A stretch of 64,000 nt of DNA. Origin: CAWHQZ01 sp963831645 (GTDB lineage Bacteria; Pseudomonadota; Alphaproteobacteria; Rhizobiales; Aestuariivirgaceae). The first letter of the stretch is position 1, and every line of letters begins with the position of its first letter. Under the pieces are notes generated by a model, which worked only from the letters and a program-made list of their open reading frames with translations, was not told where the DNA came from and ran no database searches. Shown in pieces: positions 47,447-59,835 of the stretch. The translations under genes and the position numbers were made by a program. Location of the stretch: contig CAWHQZ010000026.1 of assembly GCA_963831645.1 (NCBI GenBank), positions 1 to 64,000 on the forward strand, given 5' to 3'.

Positions 47447-50400
47447 TTATTCCGCCGCTTCCTCGGTGCCGGGGTATTGTTCGTACTGGCCCAGGCTGAT
47501 GGTGACGCCGGCGACGATGGTCTGGAAATCGTCAATCTCAAGCGCCGGAATCGAACCATCATCGTCTATGAGATCGAAGTCCAGCTCATAATTGCGATAG
47601 CCGACATACACTTGGGCATCGTAGGCCTCGATATGTTGCACCACACCCACGCCCCAGCCGATGGCGGTCGACTCCGCAAGCTCTCGCGTTTCAATCGGCT
47701 CAGGGTCCAATGGGCCGACGACAGGACAATCATCGAGCCCGAGGGTGCATAGAACGTCGCGGTCGCTCTCGTTTGGTGATGTCCAGCCCCAGTAGCGCTC
47801 GCCATAAAACGCCGTCGGACCCCATTCGACGAAGTCGCGCAGAAGGCCAGCCTTCATATAGAGGAACTCGTCATTGCCGCGGCAGTCGCCGCTCACCACT
47901 CCGGGCTTGGCGCACTCGTCGGTGAAGCTTTCAATTGCATAGTTGACGGCGAAGTTGAGACCGGTCGGATTGTGCCGTGCGGCAAACGAACCTCCAAACC
48001 CCGTATCCTCGGTGTCCTCGATGGCATCAACCTCTTCAGTCAGGTCGTGCCACACCGCGGCGCCTGCCTCGACACGAAACTGATCGCCCCAGTCCGCCGC
48101 ATAACGCAAAGCGGCGTCAAAGAACACGCCGTGATCTCTGTCGGAGAATACGAAATCGCCCTCGTCGTTCAGTCCATCCCGCACCAGCGCAAGATCTTGC
48201 GGCTGCGCGACTGCGGCAGATGCGGTGAAACCCATGTATTGCGGGCTGATGTAGTGGATCACCCTGCCGCTCTCGCCCGAGAACTTGGCCGGCAGGAAGT
48301 CTCCCCATCTGAGCTCTCCGAAACCCTCGTTGAATGCATCGTCTCTGCCCGTCGCCAAGCCGGCATTGCCGGAAATCCCCTCGGCGCGAAGGAAGAAGTT
48401 GTTGGCGAATTGCTCAAAGGATGCGTCGGCCACCGCATCGGCCTCGGCGAGATTGATGTTGTCGATCTCGTCGCTCGCCGTGTCGTTGAAGCCGACGATG
48501 ATCCGGCCCCACTTGTCGTGGCTGAACTCGACAAAATTATAGGGAAGCTCGACAACAAAGCCATCGCCATCGCTGTCAAGCTGGTCGACCAAATCCGCCG
48601 AGGCATAGAAGATATCGAAGACGATGCCTAACGTGCTCGTCCAGCCGCGACCCAGATCGAACTCGCCCTCGATCTCAATGGCACTCGAAGTCCTGAGAGT
48701 TGTCGACCGAATAGACGTCTTCCTCCTCGCCGTCATCCCAGAATAGCGCCGCACGATTGACCACACCTGAAAGCTTCCACGGATTCTGGTTGCCATCTTC
48801 GGCCGAGGTCTTCCTCGCCCGCCGCGCTCGCGGGATCTTCCCTCTTCTTCGGCCAAAGCCGCCGTGCCGCCGACATACGACGCCTGATCGCCGAGATTCC
48901 TGACGAAGGGATTGAACCGCCAGTTGGCGCCGACCCGAATCACGAATCCGTCGTCGATCTGGAAAAAGTCACCGGGATCACTCTCATCACCGATACCTTC
49001 GATGTTCGTAGTGTCATCGAAGAACAGGAACAGCCCATCGACCTTGGCGCTGAGGTTCTGGGTGATCCCCCACTCCATGCCGAGGCCGGCGACCCCGCCC
49101 CACACGCTGACATCCTTCGCGGTTCCCGGGGAACCGGCGATCGAGCATGTCCCCGAGCGCGCCTCCGTCATCGGCGACGGTAACCTCGCGGTTGCCGGTA
49201 TTGTCGAGCTCGGCGTCGACATAGGCGAGGCCGGCCGTCGCAAAGAACAGGAGGTTGTCATCGGCGTAACCGGCGCGAAGCCGCAGCGTAGTGAGGTAGT
49301 CGCTGTTGAAATCCATGTGATCGCCCGGTCGAGCGAACTCGGTCTCGCTTCCGTCCCAATCAACCGCGGCGATGTCGCCCTCGATTCCCAGCACCAGCGG
49401 GCCTGCCTGCCAATTGAATCCGACCTGCCCGCCACCGAGCACGCCTAAATCGTTGACGCCGGTGAGATCGATGGCCTGATTCGCGGTCTGTTCCTCCGCA
49501 TCGTCGAGAGCGGGATTGAACAGACCGTCGGTGACGAGACCGCCCCAGCCGACATGGCCGCCGACGTAAAAGCCGGTCCAGTCGTAGCGGGGACCCTCCT
49601 GCGTCACCTCTGCAGCCGGATAGGCGAAGTATTCCGCGTCCGAAGCTTGCGGCCACAGCTGCCAGTTGGCGCCGAGTCTGAAGATCCATCCATCGTCGAT
49701 CTTGATCTCATCACCCTCGAGACCAGCGCCCTGGAGATCGGCGAGGTCTACTTCCTCGTCAAACATCAGGTAGAGTCCTTCGGCTCTGAGCGCCAGATTC
49801 GGCGTGTATTTCCACTCGACGCCGCCACCGATGACGGGGGCGACTGCAGAAAAGTCCTTGCTGTCGGGATCGGTCGGATCGCCGTTCAGCTCGGCCGCTC
49901 TGACGCTGAGCTCGCCTTCCATGAAAGCGACACCGCCCGTCAGGTAGTAGAGCATATCGTTTTGGACCCAGCCGACCCTGGCACGAGCGGTGGCGAGGAA
50001 GTCGACGTCGAGCGACATGGTTATTGGCTCGACCGGGACTTGGACGTCGACCATCACATTGTCCCAATCGACGGCAGATATGTCGCCTTCGATGCCAAAC
50101 AGGCGCGAGCCCACCTGCCAGTTGAAGCCCATCTGGACACCGCCCAGCAGACCGTGGTTATCGAACTGGCCGAGGCGAACAGGGACCGTCTGCGGGGGAT
50201 CGGCTGCGGTCACTCGGACGCCGTCTTTATTGATGTAAGTGCCGTCCGTATCGAAACCCCCATAGCCGGCATGAAGGCCTACGTAGACGCCGCTCCAGTC
50301 ACGAGGCGGACCAGCCACCGCAAGTGCCGCTTCCTCCTCGGCGGTGCCACCGCCGCCGAACCGCCAGTTGGCGCCGAGCCGGAAAACAAAACCATCGTCG

Positions 50401-51086
50401 ATCTGGAAGTTGTTCGGAGGCCCGACCTTTAAGCAGCCGTCATCCGGGGGCGAATCAGGCGAACAGCCTTCTTCCAGGTCGACGAGGTTGTAAAATTCAT
50501 CGAAAAGAAGGTAGAGACCCTCCGCCTTGACGCTGAGATTGCGGGTCATGCCCCATTCGATACCGGCGCCGAGAGCAATGCCCAGTGCCGACACGTCCTT
50601 GCCGTCGGTATTGCCCTGTTGATCCGCATCCAGGCCGCCCTCGCTCGTGGTCGCCTCGGCATTGAGGAGCGCGCCGCCGCCCGTCACATAGAACAGGACG
50701 TTGTCATCTGCCCAGCCGACCCGCCCGCGCAGGGTGGAAAGAAAGTCGGCCTCGGCGATGTAGTGCTCTTCGCGAAGGTTCTTGCCGGTCCACTCGAGGA
50801 AAGACAGGTCCGTCTCGACCCCGAATACCCAGGAGTCGCGCTGAAGATTCCAGCCGGCTGTGCCGCCGCCCAGAAAGTCGCCGCCGCCGAACTGCATGTC
50901 GACGGAAGTCGCAAAGAATCCATCGTTTTCGATGTCGCCGTAACCAACGTGGGCGCCGATATAGAACCCGTTCCAGTCATATGTCGGCACAGGGGTATAG
51001 TCGGCAGCGTGGCTCGCCGCCGTCAATGCGAGAACCATCGCGGGCAGCGAAACGCCCGCAAGGCAAAATCTACTCCTCATGCGCAT
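47447..51086 (-). CDS. Giant outer-membrane protein: three Omp25-like barrels fused to a porin (frameshifts in the C-terminal half)
   Basis: A product of about 1200 residues. After a signal peptide (LPAMVLALTAASHAADYTP) come three successive 8-strand barrel units of about 220 residues. They begin DWNGFYIGAHVGYGD, DWSGVYVGLHAGYGG and DWTGFYVGGHVGWGG and end FQIDDGFVFRLGANWRF, IKIDDGWIFRLGANWQL and FQIDDGFVIRVGANWRF. The first two and most of the third lie in one unbroken 708-codon frame. A shift near 49140 (CCCCGGG) completes unit 3, and further shifts near 48650-48830 lead into a porin: LSGVVNRAALFWDDGEEEDV, EIEGEFDLGRGWTSTLGIVF, with a final barrel to 47447. No signal peptide or start site separates the parts. 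I know no characterised protein of this layout. Confidence 0.8.
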
Positions 51087-51217
51087 CCCCGCGCGGGCAA
51101 GGCCCAGACCCGAACCTGCCAGAAACCTACCGCAGTTCAACCACTTGGAGCGTAAGCGGAAGAAATATTAAAAAGTGTGGCATGGAAACAACGCCAGACC
51201 GCCAATTACTTCGCAAC

Positions 51218-52792
51218 TTAATGCCGGAAGTGCCGGAGGCCAGTGAATATCATGGCGATGCCCGCCGAATCGGCCTCCGCGATCACATCGCTGTCCCGAA
51301 TCGAGCCTCCCGGCTGGATGACGGCGGTGACGCCTGCCTCGGTGAGCGCAGCCAGACCATCCGGCATCGGAAAGAATGCATCGGAAGCCGCGACGGTTCC
51401 GGCGGCAAGAGAGCGCGGGGCGCCCATCGCCGCTGATACCTCCGCAGCCTTGCGCACGGCTAGCAGGCTTGCATCGATGCGTGACATTTGGCCGGCCCCG
51501 ATGCCGATCGTGGCGCCATCGCGGGCAATGACGATGGCATTCGATTTCACGTGTTTGACGATGCGGAACGCGAATTCGAGATCGGATGCTTCACGGGCGT
51601 TCGGCTGCCGTCTGGTCACGACGCGGAGATCCGAAGAGTCAATAGAATAATTATCCGGCGACTGCACCAGCAAGCCGCCGATGATGCTGCGCACCCGCAT
51701 ACCTGCGGCGTCGGGAAGGCCTCCAGTGAGCAGAAGCCGCAGATTTTTCTTCGTTGCCATTACCTGCGATGCTTTCTCTTCCGCATCGGGCGCCACGACC
51801 ACTTCTGTGAATCGCTCGGTGATCGCGGCTGCCGTTTTCTCGTCCAGTGTCCGGTTCAGCGCGACGATGCCGCCGAAGGCGCTCGCGGGATCGCAGGCGA
51901 GCGCCCGGCGGAAGGCTGTCACGGCGGAAGGCGCCAGCGCGGCGCCGCAAGGATTGGAGTGCTTGACAATCACGCAGGCAGCCGATTGGGCCGGATCGAA
52001 CTCGGCTACACATTCCAGAGCGGCATCGGCATCGGTGATGTTGTTGTACGACAGCTCCTTGCCTTGAAGCTGCCGGGCCGCCACGATCGACGGCCCGTGG
52101 TGGCCGGTGGCATAGAGTGCCGCCTGCTGATGCGGATTTTCTCCATAGCGCAGTTTGTGAACGAGCGTTCCGGCCGCAGTGAAGTATTTCGGAGGTCGGT
52201 CTCCGGCATTTTCGAGCCAACCGGCGATGACGGTGTCATACGCCGCCGTCCGCGCAAATGCCTTGGCGGCGAGACGCCGGCGGAACGCCGAGCGCGTCGT
52301 TCCGCCGTGAGCTCGCAGGTGCTCGATCAGAGGCCGGTAGTCGTCCGCATCGACAACCACGGTAACCTCGCTGCTGTTTTTGGCCGCGGCGCGTATCATC
52401 GCCGGTCCGCCGACGTCGATCAGCTCGATCATGTCTGCGAACGAACGCTGCTGCGCCAACGCCGCCTCGAATGGATAGAGGCTGACGGCGAGAAGATCGA
52501 TGAAGCCGATCCCATGGCGTTGCAGCGCCAGAAGGTCGGCCTCGTTGCCGCGCCGGGCGAGCAGGCCGCCATGGACTTTCGGATGCAGCGTCTTGACCCT
52601 GCCGCCCAGGATTTCGGGAAAGCCGGTGATGGTGCTGACGTCCGTGACGGACAGCCCCGCGGCCTTGAGTGTCTCGGCGGTACCCCCGGTGGAGACCAGC
52701 TCGATGCCGAATGCCGTCAGCGAGGCGGCGAAATCGGCTAGGCCGGTCTTGTCCGATACCGACAACAGGGCGCGGCGCAGGGGGGCCGGCAT
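51218..52792 (-). CDS. purH: Bifunctional AICAR transformylase / IMP cyclohydrolase
   Basis: A 524-residue enzyme for the last two steps of IMP synthesis. The N-terminal cyclohydrolase (MGS-like) domain begins RRALLSVSDKTGLADFAASL and has FPEILGGRVKTLHPKVHGGL. The C-terminal transformylase has the catalytic VIVKHSNPCGAALAPSAV and the final GGSIRDSDVIAEADSAGIAM with MIFTGLRHFRH. I chose ATG 52792, where homology starts. It follows the heparinase-like gene on the same strand, an order I recall as common in alphaproteobacteria. Confidence 0.96.
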   Translation of the reverse strand: MPAPLRRALLSVSDKTGLADFAASLTAFGIELVSTGGTAETLKAAGLSVTDVSTITGFPEILGGRVKTLHPKVHGGLLARRGNEADLLALQRHGIGFIDLLAVSLYPFEAALAQQRSFADMIELIDVGGPAMIRAAAKNSSEVTVVVDADDYRPLIEHLRAHGGTTRSAFRRRLAAKAFARTAAYDTVIAGWLENAGDRPPKYFTAAGTLVHKLRYGENPHQQAALYATGHHGPSIVAARQLQGKELSYNNITDADAALECVAEFDPAQSAACVIVKHSNPCGAALAPSAVTAFRRALACDPASAFGGIVALNRTLDEKTAAAITERFTEVVVAPDAEEKASQVMATKKNLRLLLTGGLPDAAGMRVRSIIGGLLVQSPDNYSIDSSDLRVVTRRQPNAREASDLEFAFRIVKHVKSNAIVIARDGATIGIGAGQMSRIDASLLAVRKAAEVSAAMGAPRSLAAGTVAASDAFFPMPDGLAALTEAGVTAVIQPGGSIRDSDVIAEADSAGIAMIFTGLRHFRH

Positions 52793-52862
52793 CAACCTTT
52801 GGCAAGCAGCCGACGGATCGGGGCTTTGGCAATCACCACGGAAGCAGTAACACGGCAAAGGT

Positions 52863-54590
52863 TCACAGTGGAAGTTCCGGCAGTTTGGGCGCCTGTTGAG
52901 AAGCTGCCGGCCGCCGTTCTATCCGCTTGAAGGCCCAGTTTATGGGTTCCGGTCCCCCAGCCAGGCCACGAAGCACCATCTGAAGGGTCGAGCGTTGCGG
53001 CCCCGGGCCGTGGAAGCAGATGCTTTCTTCCAGTCCGAGGCTCGCGCCGCGGGCTGAAAACCGCCAGCCGGCCTTGCTCGGCAGCAGCAGCATGACGCTC
53101 TTGTGGTCCTTCGAAAGCGTCGCCTTGACGGCCGGGTGGAGGTGAAAACGTATTGTGAAGGCAACCTCGCCGATCGCCCATGGGCCGTTCCGCCTGAAGC
53201 AGTCCTCGCCGCGCAGATCATTTCCAGAGGCCGAAAGGAAGAGACTGCGCGCGTGCTCATATCCGGTCGGGGCGACATAGGCATCGTGGCGGCCCTCGAA
53301 CAGCACGCCCATCGGCGAGGGCTCGATGCGCGCTGCCACCTTGTCCGACCGCTGACCCCCACCCGCTGCCAGACGATGCAGCCATCGGGCGATCGAACGG
53401 GTCGAGGCCGACAATTTGGCATCCAGAGTGGCGGTGCTGTGTGCCTCCGGCAGGCGCGCAGCCGCGATGGCCTCGTGGCTGGCTGACCCCGGGCTGCCGC
53501 AGTTGATCACGAGTTGATGGCGGTCGTCGGAAAACTCGAATGCCAGCGGGCTGAAGGCGGCGCGGCGATTGGCCGTCTCCGGGGCCGGCAGACCGGCATC
53601 GGCGATCGCCGTAATGGCGCCCGCGGCAAGCCTCACATAACCTGAGTGGCTGGCATGGCTGACCGGACGCCCGGCCACGGTGTCGGCGGAAAATATGGCC
53701 CGGCACGCGTCGGCGAGCGTGTCGTTCGATCCCTGAAACATGGCGATGCCGCCGTCGCCGTGCATGAAGAGCCGCAGCATCGGCAACATGCGCTCGATTG
53801 CAGCGTACAGCTTTGGCGGCATCGGCAGGCGCATTTCCTCACAGGTCTTGCGCAGCGGCAGCAGGTCGAGCAGCAAGCTTACGAGTTCGGCGGGGCTGCG
53901 CGAGGCATGCCCGCCATCGGCGTAGAGAGAGCGGTCGAGCGTCTCCGCCAGGGAGGCAAAGTTCTGGGCGCGAAGCCGTTCGAGACCGCGGAGGCCGACC
54001 GAGGCATGGCATAGGGCGAGCAGCATCGGTAGATGGGCATCGCTGCGGCGGTGAAACGCCACGCGGTATTGGAGTTCACGCAGCTGGCGCGTCATGCTCC
54101 TGAACAGCAAGTCCGAGAATTCTTCTCCGGCGCCGTCGAGGCAGAAGGAAAGGTGACAGATCCATGACATGAGCCGCCGTGCCATGATGCCGGAAGCCAA
54201 TGCCGTGCTGCTGCGTCTGTGCCGGCGGCCGATCCAGTCGGCGATGAGCGCCCGGGCATGCACGCGACCGAGCTCGCGGCCCGTCGCACGCAGGTGTTCC
54301 AGCCAGGAAAAACCGTGAAGAATTTCCTGCCAGTCCGCGTGGGCGGTAGCATGGTCGAACAGGATCGACCCCTGGCAATCGACCTCGATGCCCGCCATGC
54401 GGAAGCAGCCGCGATAGATGTCCCTGCCGAGCTCGGCGCTGCCCTGGACAAGTGGAACGATGGCGGCGCCCGGACCCTCAACTCGGTAGCCGGTCAGGCC
54501 GGAGGCGAAGTTGGCGGGCCGTTGCGGCGCGGGTTTTTCGCGACGGTCCGATCCGGGCTCAAGGAGAAAGCCTGTCCTTGCTTGTGTCAT
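52863..54590 (-). CDS. Heparinase II/III family protein
   Basis: A 575-residue protein with an N-terminal alpha/alpha toroid (HGFSWLEHLRATGRELGRVH, SWICHLSFCLDGAGEEFSDL) and a C-terminal beta-sandwich (LVINCGSPGSASHEAIAAAR, TATLDAKLSASTRS). This is the heparinase II/III fold of polysaccharide lyases. Bacterial core-genome copies beside purH have no proven substrate; a role on an envelope glycan is possible. ATG 54590 (MTQARTGFLL) is preferred over 54746, because the first ~50 codons of the longer frame look non-coding. Confidence 0.85.
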   Translation of the reverse strand: MTQARTGFLLEPGSDRREKPAPQRPANFASGLTGYRVEGPGAAIVPLVQGSAELGRDIYRGCFRMAGIEVDCQGSILFDHATAHADWQEILHGFSWLEHLRATGRELGRVHARALIADWIGRRHRRSSTALASGIMARRLMSWICHLSFCLDGAGEEFSDLLFRSMTRQLRELQYRVAFHRRSDAHLPMLLALCHASVGLRGLERLRAQNFASLAETLDRSLYADGGHASRSPAELVSLLLDLLPLRKTCEEMRLPMPPKLYAAIERMLPMLRLFMHGDGGIAMFQGSNDTLADACRAIFSADTVAGRPVSHASHSGYVRLAAGAITAIADAGLPAPETANRRAAFSPLAFEFSDDRHQLVINCGSPGSASHEAIAAARLPEAHSTATLDAKLSASTRSIARWLHRLAAGGGQRSDKVAARIEPSPMGVLFEGRHDAYVAPTGYEHARSLFLSASGNDLRGEDCFRRNGPWAIGEVAFTIRFHLHPAVKATLSKDHKSVMLLLPSKAGWRFSARGASLGLEESICFHGPGPQRSTLQMVLRGLAGGPEPINWAFKRIERRPAASQQAPKLPELPL

Positions 54591-54794
54591 CGATTTCCGG
54601 AACGAGTGGCCCCGTGCGCTGGCACGGATGGAAGTCCAGAAGCGATTGTATCGGCAAAGCCCGTTAACGATTCGATAACGGTGAAGACAAAAATCTCGCC
54701 GCCAAGCGTGACCGAAGCCCGGAGCCGGGCGCTTCACGTAAGCCATTAATATTGATTGCGATTTACCGGCCGAGGATTCCCGGCCGGCGCCATG

Positions 54795-56110
54795 TCAACG
54801 GCGTTCGAGCCGCATCGCGAAAAAGCCGTCGAGGCCTTGGCTGGGGCGCGTCCTGAGACAGCCCCGGGCGTCGATCCATTGCGGGTCAATCCCCTGGTCG
54901 CCGGCTTCGAGCGGAACTAGCTCCGTGCCATGAGGCAGATCCAATACGTGGGCTTCACCTTCCTCGGGCTCGAGAGAGCAGGTGGAGAAAATGATGCGGC
55001 CGCCCGGTTTGACGAAGTGAGCGGCTCTGTCCAGCAGCCGGCGCTGCAGGGACGAGAGCTCGGCTATCTGGGCTGGCGTTCTGAGGAACGGCACGTCGGG
55101 GCGATGCCGGATGGTTCCGGTGCCGGAGCACGGCGCATCAAGCAGCACTGAATCAAAGTAGCGGTCCGCAGAGTATTCGAGAGCATCGGCAAGCACCGTC
55201 GTCGCAGTCAGCTGCAAGCGGGCGAGATTTTGCTCGAGGCGCCCAAGGCGCGCTGCCGACCGGTCCAAGGCGGTGACTTCCCCGCCAGCAGCTGCAAGCT
55301 GCGCCGTCTTGCCGCCTGGCGCGGCGCACAGATCAAGCACCCGGCTGGCGCTCACATCTCCGAGCAGGCGCACCGGCAGGGCCGATGCCGCATCCTGCAC
55401 CCACCAGCGACCCTCCGCGTAGCCGGGGAGCGCCGGTATCGGCGCGTGGTGACCGTCGAGCCGTACGGTCGAGTTGCGAAAGATCCTTCCCCCAGTTGCT
55501 CCGCCCATGCCTGCGGCTCGCTGCGAACGGTGATGTCGAGCGGCGGCTCTGAAGAGTGACACGATGCAATGGCTGCGGCCTCCGCCAAGCCATAGGCAGC
55601 GCGCCAGCGTTCGCCGAGCCAGGCCGGCGTGTTGATGAACGGATCCGGCGGCGGCTGGCCAAAATCAGCGACGCCGGCCGCAATCCGGCGGCACACCGCG
55701 TTGACCAGGCCGGCAAAATGTCGCGCCCGGTGGTCATGGCGGGCAATCGTGACCGCCGTATCAACCGCGGCATGCGGCGCCACGCCCATGAACAGCAGCT
55801 GGGCTGCGGCGATCCACAGGATGTGGCGCGTGGCGCCCGATGACTTCGGAAGGCGCCTGGCGAGGTGTCGGGCAACTTCCGCTTCGATTTCTCCGTGCCG
55901 GCGAAGACATGTGGCGACGATCGCGTAGCACAGGCTGCGATCGGCTTGGGCAAGGCCGGCCAGCACCCCGGACTCGCAAGAGGCCGCGAATGCCTCGTCG
56001 AAGCGTTGATGGCGGTGAAGTACGAGTTGCAGTAGCCGGAGAGCCTCGGCGCGGGCGACCAGTCCCTCGCCGTCAGCTGCAATTCCAGCAGCTGATCGTC
56101 CTACCCCCAC
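54795..56110 (-). CDS. rsmB: 16S rRNA (cytosine-967-C5)-methyltransferase (one frameshift)
   Basis: An RNA m5C methyltransferase of about 437 residues with an N-terminal NusB-like helical domain (ARAEALRLLQLVLHRHQRFD, AVDTAVTIARHDHRARHFAG) and a C-terminal SAM domain (VLDLCAAPGGKTAQLAA). Both catalytic cysteines are present: DAPCSGTGTIRHRPD and FSTCSLEPEEGE. The frame shifts at about 55490 in a GGGGG run (AEQL to GGRIFRNSTVRL), most likely a lost G. The likely start is GTG 56110, overlapping the end of htpX. Confidence 0.88.
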
Positions 56111-57003
56111 GGACCCCGGGGTGCTTTCACTCGCGGAATGAAGCTCGCGCCTGTGGATGGCTGCCATTCGGCGGCCAGCGCCTCGAGCGCAGCGATCCTG
56201 TTCTCCGTCGCAGGATGAGTTGAAAACAGATTGTCAACCCCGGCGCCGGTCAGCGGATTGACGATAAAGAGGTGAGCGGTCGCCGGATTAGCCTCGGCCG
56301 CTTCGTTAGGAATGCGCGGTGCGGCGCCGGCAATCTTCGCCAGCGCCGAGGCAAGCCAGCGCGGTTCGCCGCAGATTTGCGCGCCCAGACGGTCGGCGGC
56401 GTATTCGCGGGTGCGGCTGATGGCCATTTGCACCAGCATGGCGGCAAGGGGCGCCAGGACCAGCATCAGAATGGCCCCCAGCGGCCCGAGGGGACTATTG
56501 CGGTCACGGCCACCGAACATGAAAGCGAAACTTGCGAAGGAGGTAATGGCGCCGGCGAGCGTGGCGGTGATCGTCATCGTGAGCGTGTCGCGATTCTTGA
56601 TGTGCGCGAGCTCATGGCCCAGAACGCCGGCGAGCTCTTGCCTGCTCAGGCTTTCGAGAAGGCCGGCCGATGCTGCGACCGCAGCGTGAGCGGGATCGCG
56701 GCCGGTGGCGAAGGCATTGGGCTGCGGCGTATCGATCACGTAGACCTTGGGCATCGGCAAGCCTGCCCGCTCGGCGAGCTCGCCAACAAGCCCGTGCAGC
56801 TCCGGTGCGGATTCCTGGTTCACCTCGTGGGCGCCGTGCATGGCGAGCACGATGCGGTCTGAGTTCCAGTATGCAATGGCGTTGGAAACGGCGGAAAACA
56901 CCAGCGCCAGCAACAGGCCTGCCTCGCCGCCGAGCAAATAGCCGATCGCAAGGAACAGACCCGTCAACGCTGCGAGCAGAAGCCCGGTGCGAAAGACGTT
57001 CAT
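56101..57003 (-). CDS. htpX: Zinc metalloprotease HtpX homolog
   Basis: A 300-residue inner-membrane M48 protease that degrades misfolded membrane proteins. It has paired N-terminal helices (LLLAALTGLFLAIGYLLGGE), the zinc site GVLGHELAHIKNRDTLTMTI with HExxH, and a third ligand region RTREYAADRLGAQICGEP. A further hydrophobic stretch LGAILMLVLAPLAAMLVQMA follows the active site. It is the first gene of an overlapping unit with rsmB. Confidence 0.94.
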   Translation of the reverse strand: MNVFRTGLLLAALTGLFLAIGYLLGGEAGLLLALVFSAVSNAIAYWNSDRIVLAMHGAHEVNQESAPELHGLVGELAERAGLPMPKVYVIDTPQPNAFATGRDPAHAAVAASAGLLESLSRQELAGVLGHELAHIKNRDTLTMTITATLAGAITSFASFAFMFGGRDRNSPLGPLGAILMLVLAPLAAMLVQMAISRTREYAADRLGAQICGEPRWLASALAKIAGAAPRIPNEAAEANPATAHLFIVNPLTGAGVDNLFSTHPATENRIAALEALAAEWQPSTGASFIPRVKAPRGPWG

Positions 57004-57082
57004 GGCGAACGTCTATATGATGGCCGGTCGCGGCCTGCGCAATGCGCAACGTTGTAAATTTGCAGGCTGCTACGCCTGCCGG

Positions 57083-57694
57083 TCAGAGCACGACCACCTT
57101 GGTGCCGACGTCAACCCGGTTATAGAGATCGATGACCTCCCGGTTGAGCATGCGGATGCAGCCCGAGGAAACGGCCAACCCGATCGTCCAGGGTTCGCGG
57201 GTCCCATGAATGCGGAAGAGCGTGTCCTGGCTGCCCTGGAAAAGATAGAGGGCTCGCGCCCCAAGGGGATTGTTGCGGCCGCCGGGCATGCCGTCGGCGA
57301 ACTGTGCCGCGAGCGGATCGCGGGCGACCATTTCCGCTGGCGGAATCCACCGCGGCCATTCGGCCTTGCGGCCGACACGGGCTATGCCCGACCACGTGAA
57401 ACCTGCGCGGCCGACACCGACGCCGTAGGAAATAGCGCGGCCATCGGGGAGGAGGTAGAACAAGGTTCGCTTCCGGGTGTCGACAATTATCGTGCCGGGC
57501 TGTTCCCTGCTGGAATATTCGACAAGCGTCTTGCCTCGGTACCGTGTCCGACGGTCCTTGCGGCCGAGGTTGAAGTTGTTGAAACCCTTTCTTCGCCTCG
57601 GCCACTGAGCTTCTGCGAAAGCGGGCGAAGCGGCGAGGGCGGCAAGGCCGCCCAAAATGAAGGTGCGTCGGTGCATCTGTGATTCCCCTGACAA
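57083..57694 (-). CDS. L,D-transpeptidase (YkuD domain)
   Basis: A 203-residue exported cell-wall enzyme that would make 3-3 peptidoglycan crosslinks or attach proteins to the wall. The signal is MHRRTFILGGLAALAASPAF, with a twin-Arg-like start at the in-frame ATG 57676. The YkuD domain (PGTIIVDTRKRTLFYLLPDG) ends in the active site HGTREPWTIGLAVSSGCIRM with the nucleophile Cys. Length and motifs are normal for the alphaproteobacterial ErfK/YbiS group. Confidence 0.92.
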   Translation of the reverse strand: MSGESQMHRRTFILGGLAALAASPAFAEAQWPRRRKGFNNFNLGRKDRRTRYRGKTLVEYSSREQPGTIIVDTRKRTLFYLLPDGRAISYGVGVGRAGFTWSGIARVGRKAEWPRWIPPAEMVARDPLAAQFADGMPGGRNNPLGARALYLFQGSQDTLFRIHGTREPWTIGLAVSSGCIRMLNREVIDLYNRVDVGTKVVVL

Positions 57695-57755
57695 AACTTT
57701 GCACTAAACGGAATTAAAAATATGTGAAATCAGGCCACTCAGGCAAGACCTCACT

Positions 57756-59702
<1,947 letters not shown>

Positions 59703-59835
59703 CGACAGAGATCTCCCCGGCAGTTTTTCGCGAGCGGGGAAATGTGAGCACTTTGGCAGCAGGAGGTCAAATACGACCGGCAATGCCGTGATCCGGCAAC
59801 CGCACTGAAACCCGCCCGGCTAGCCTGCGGCGGGC

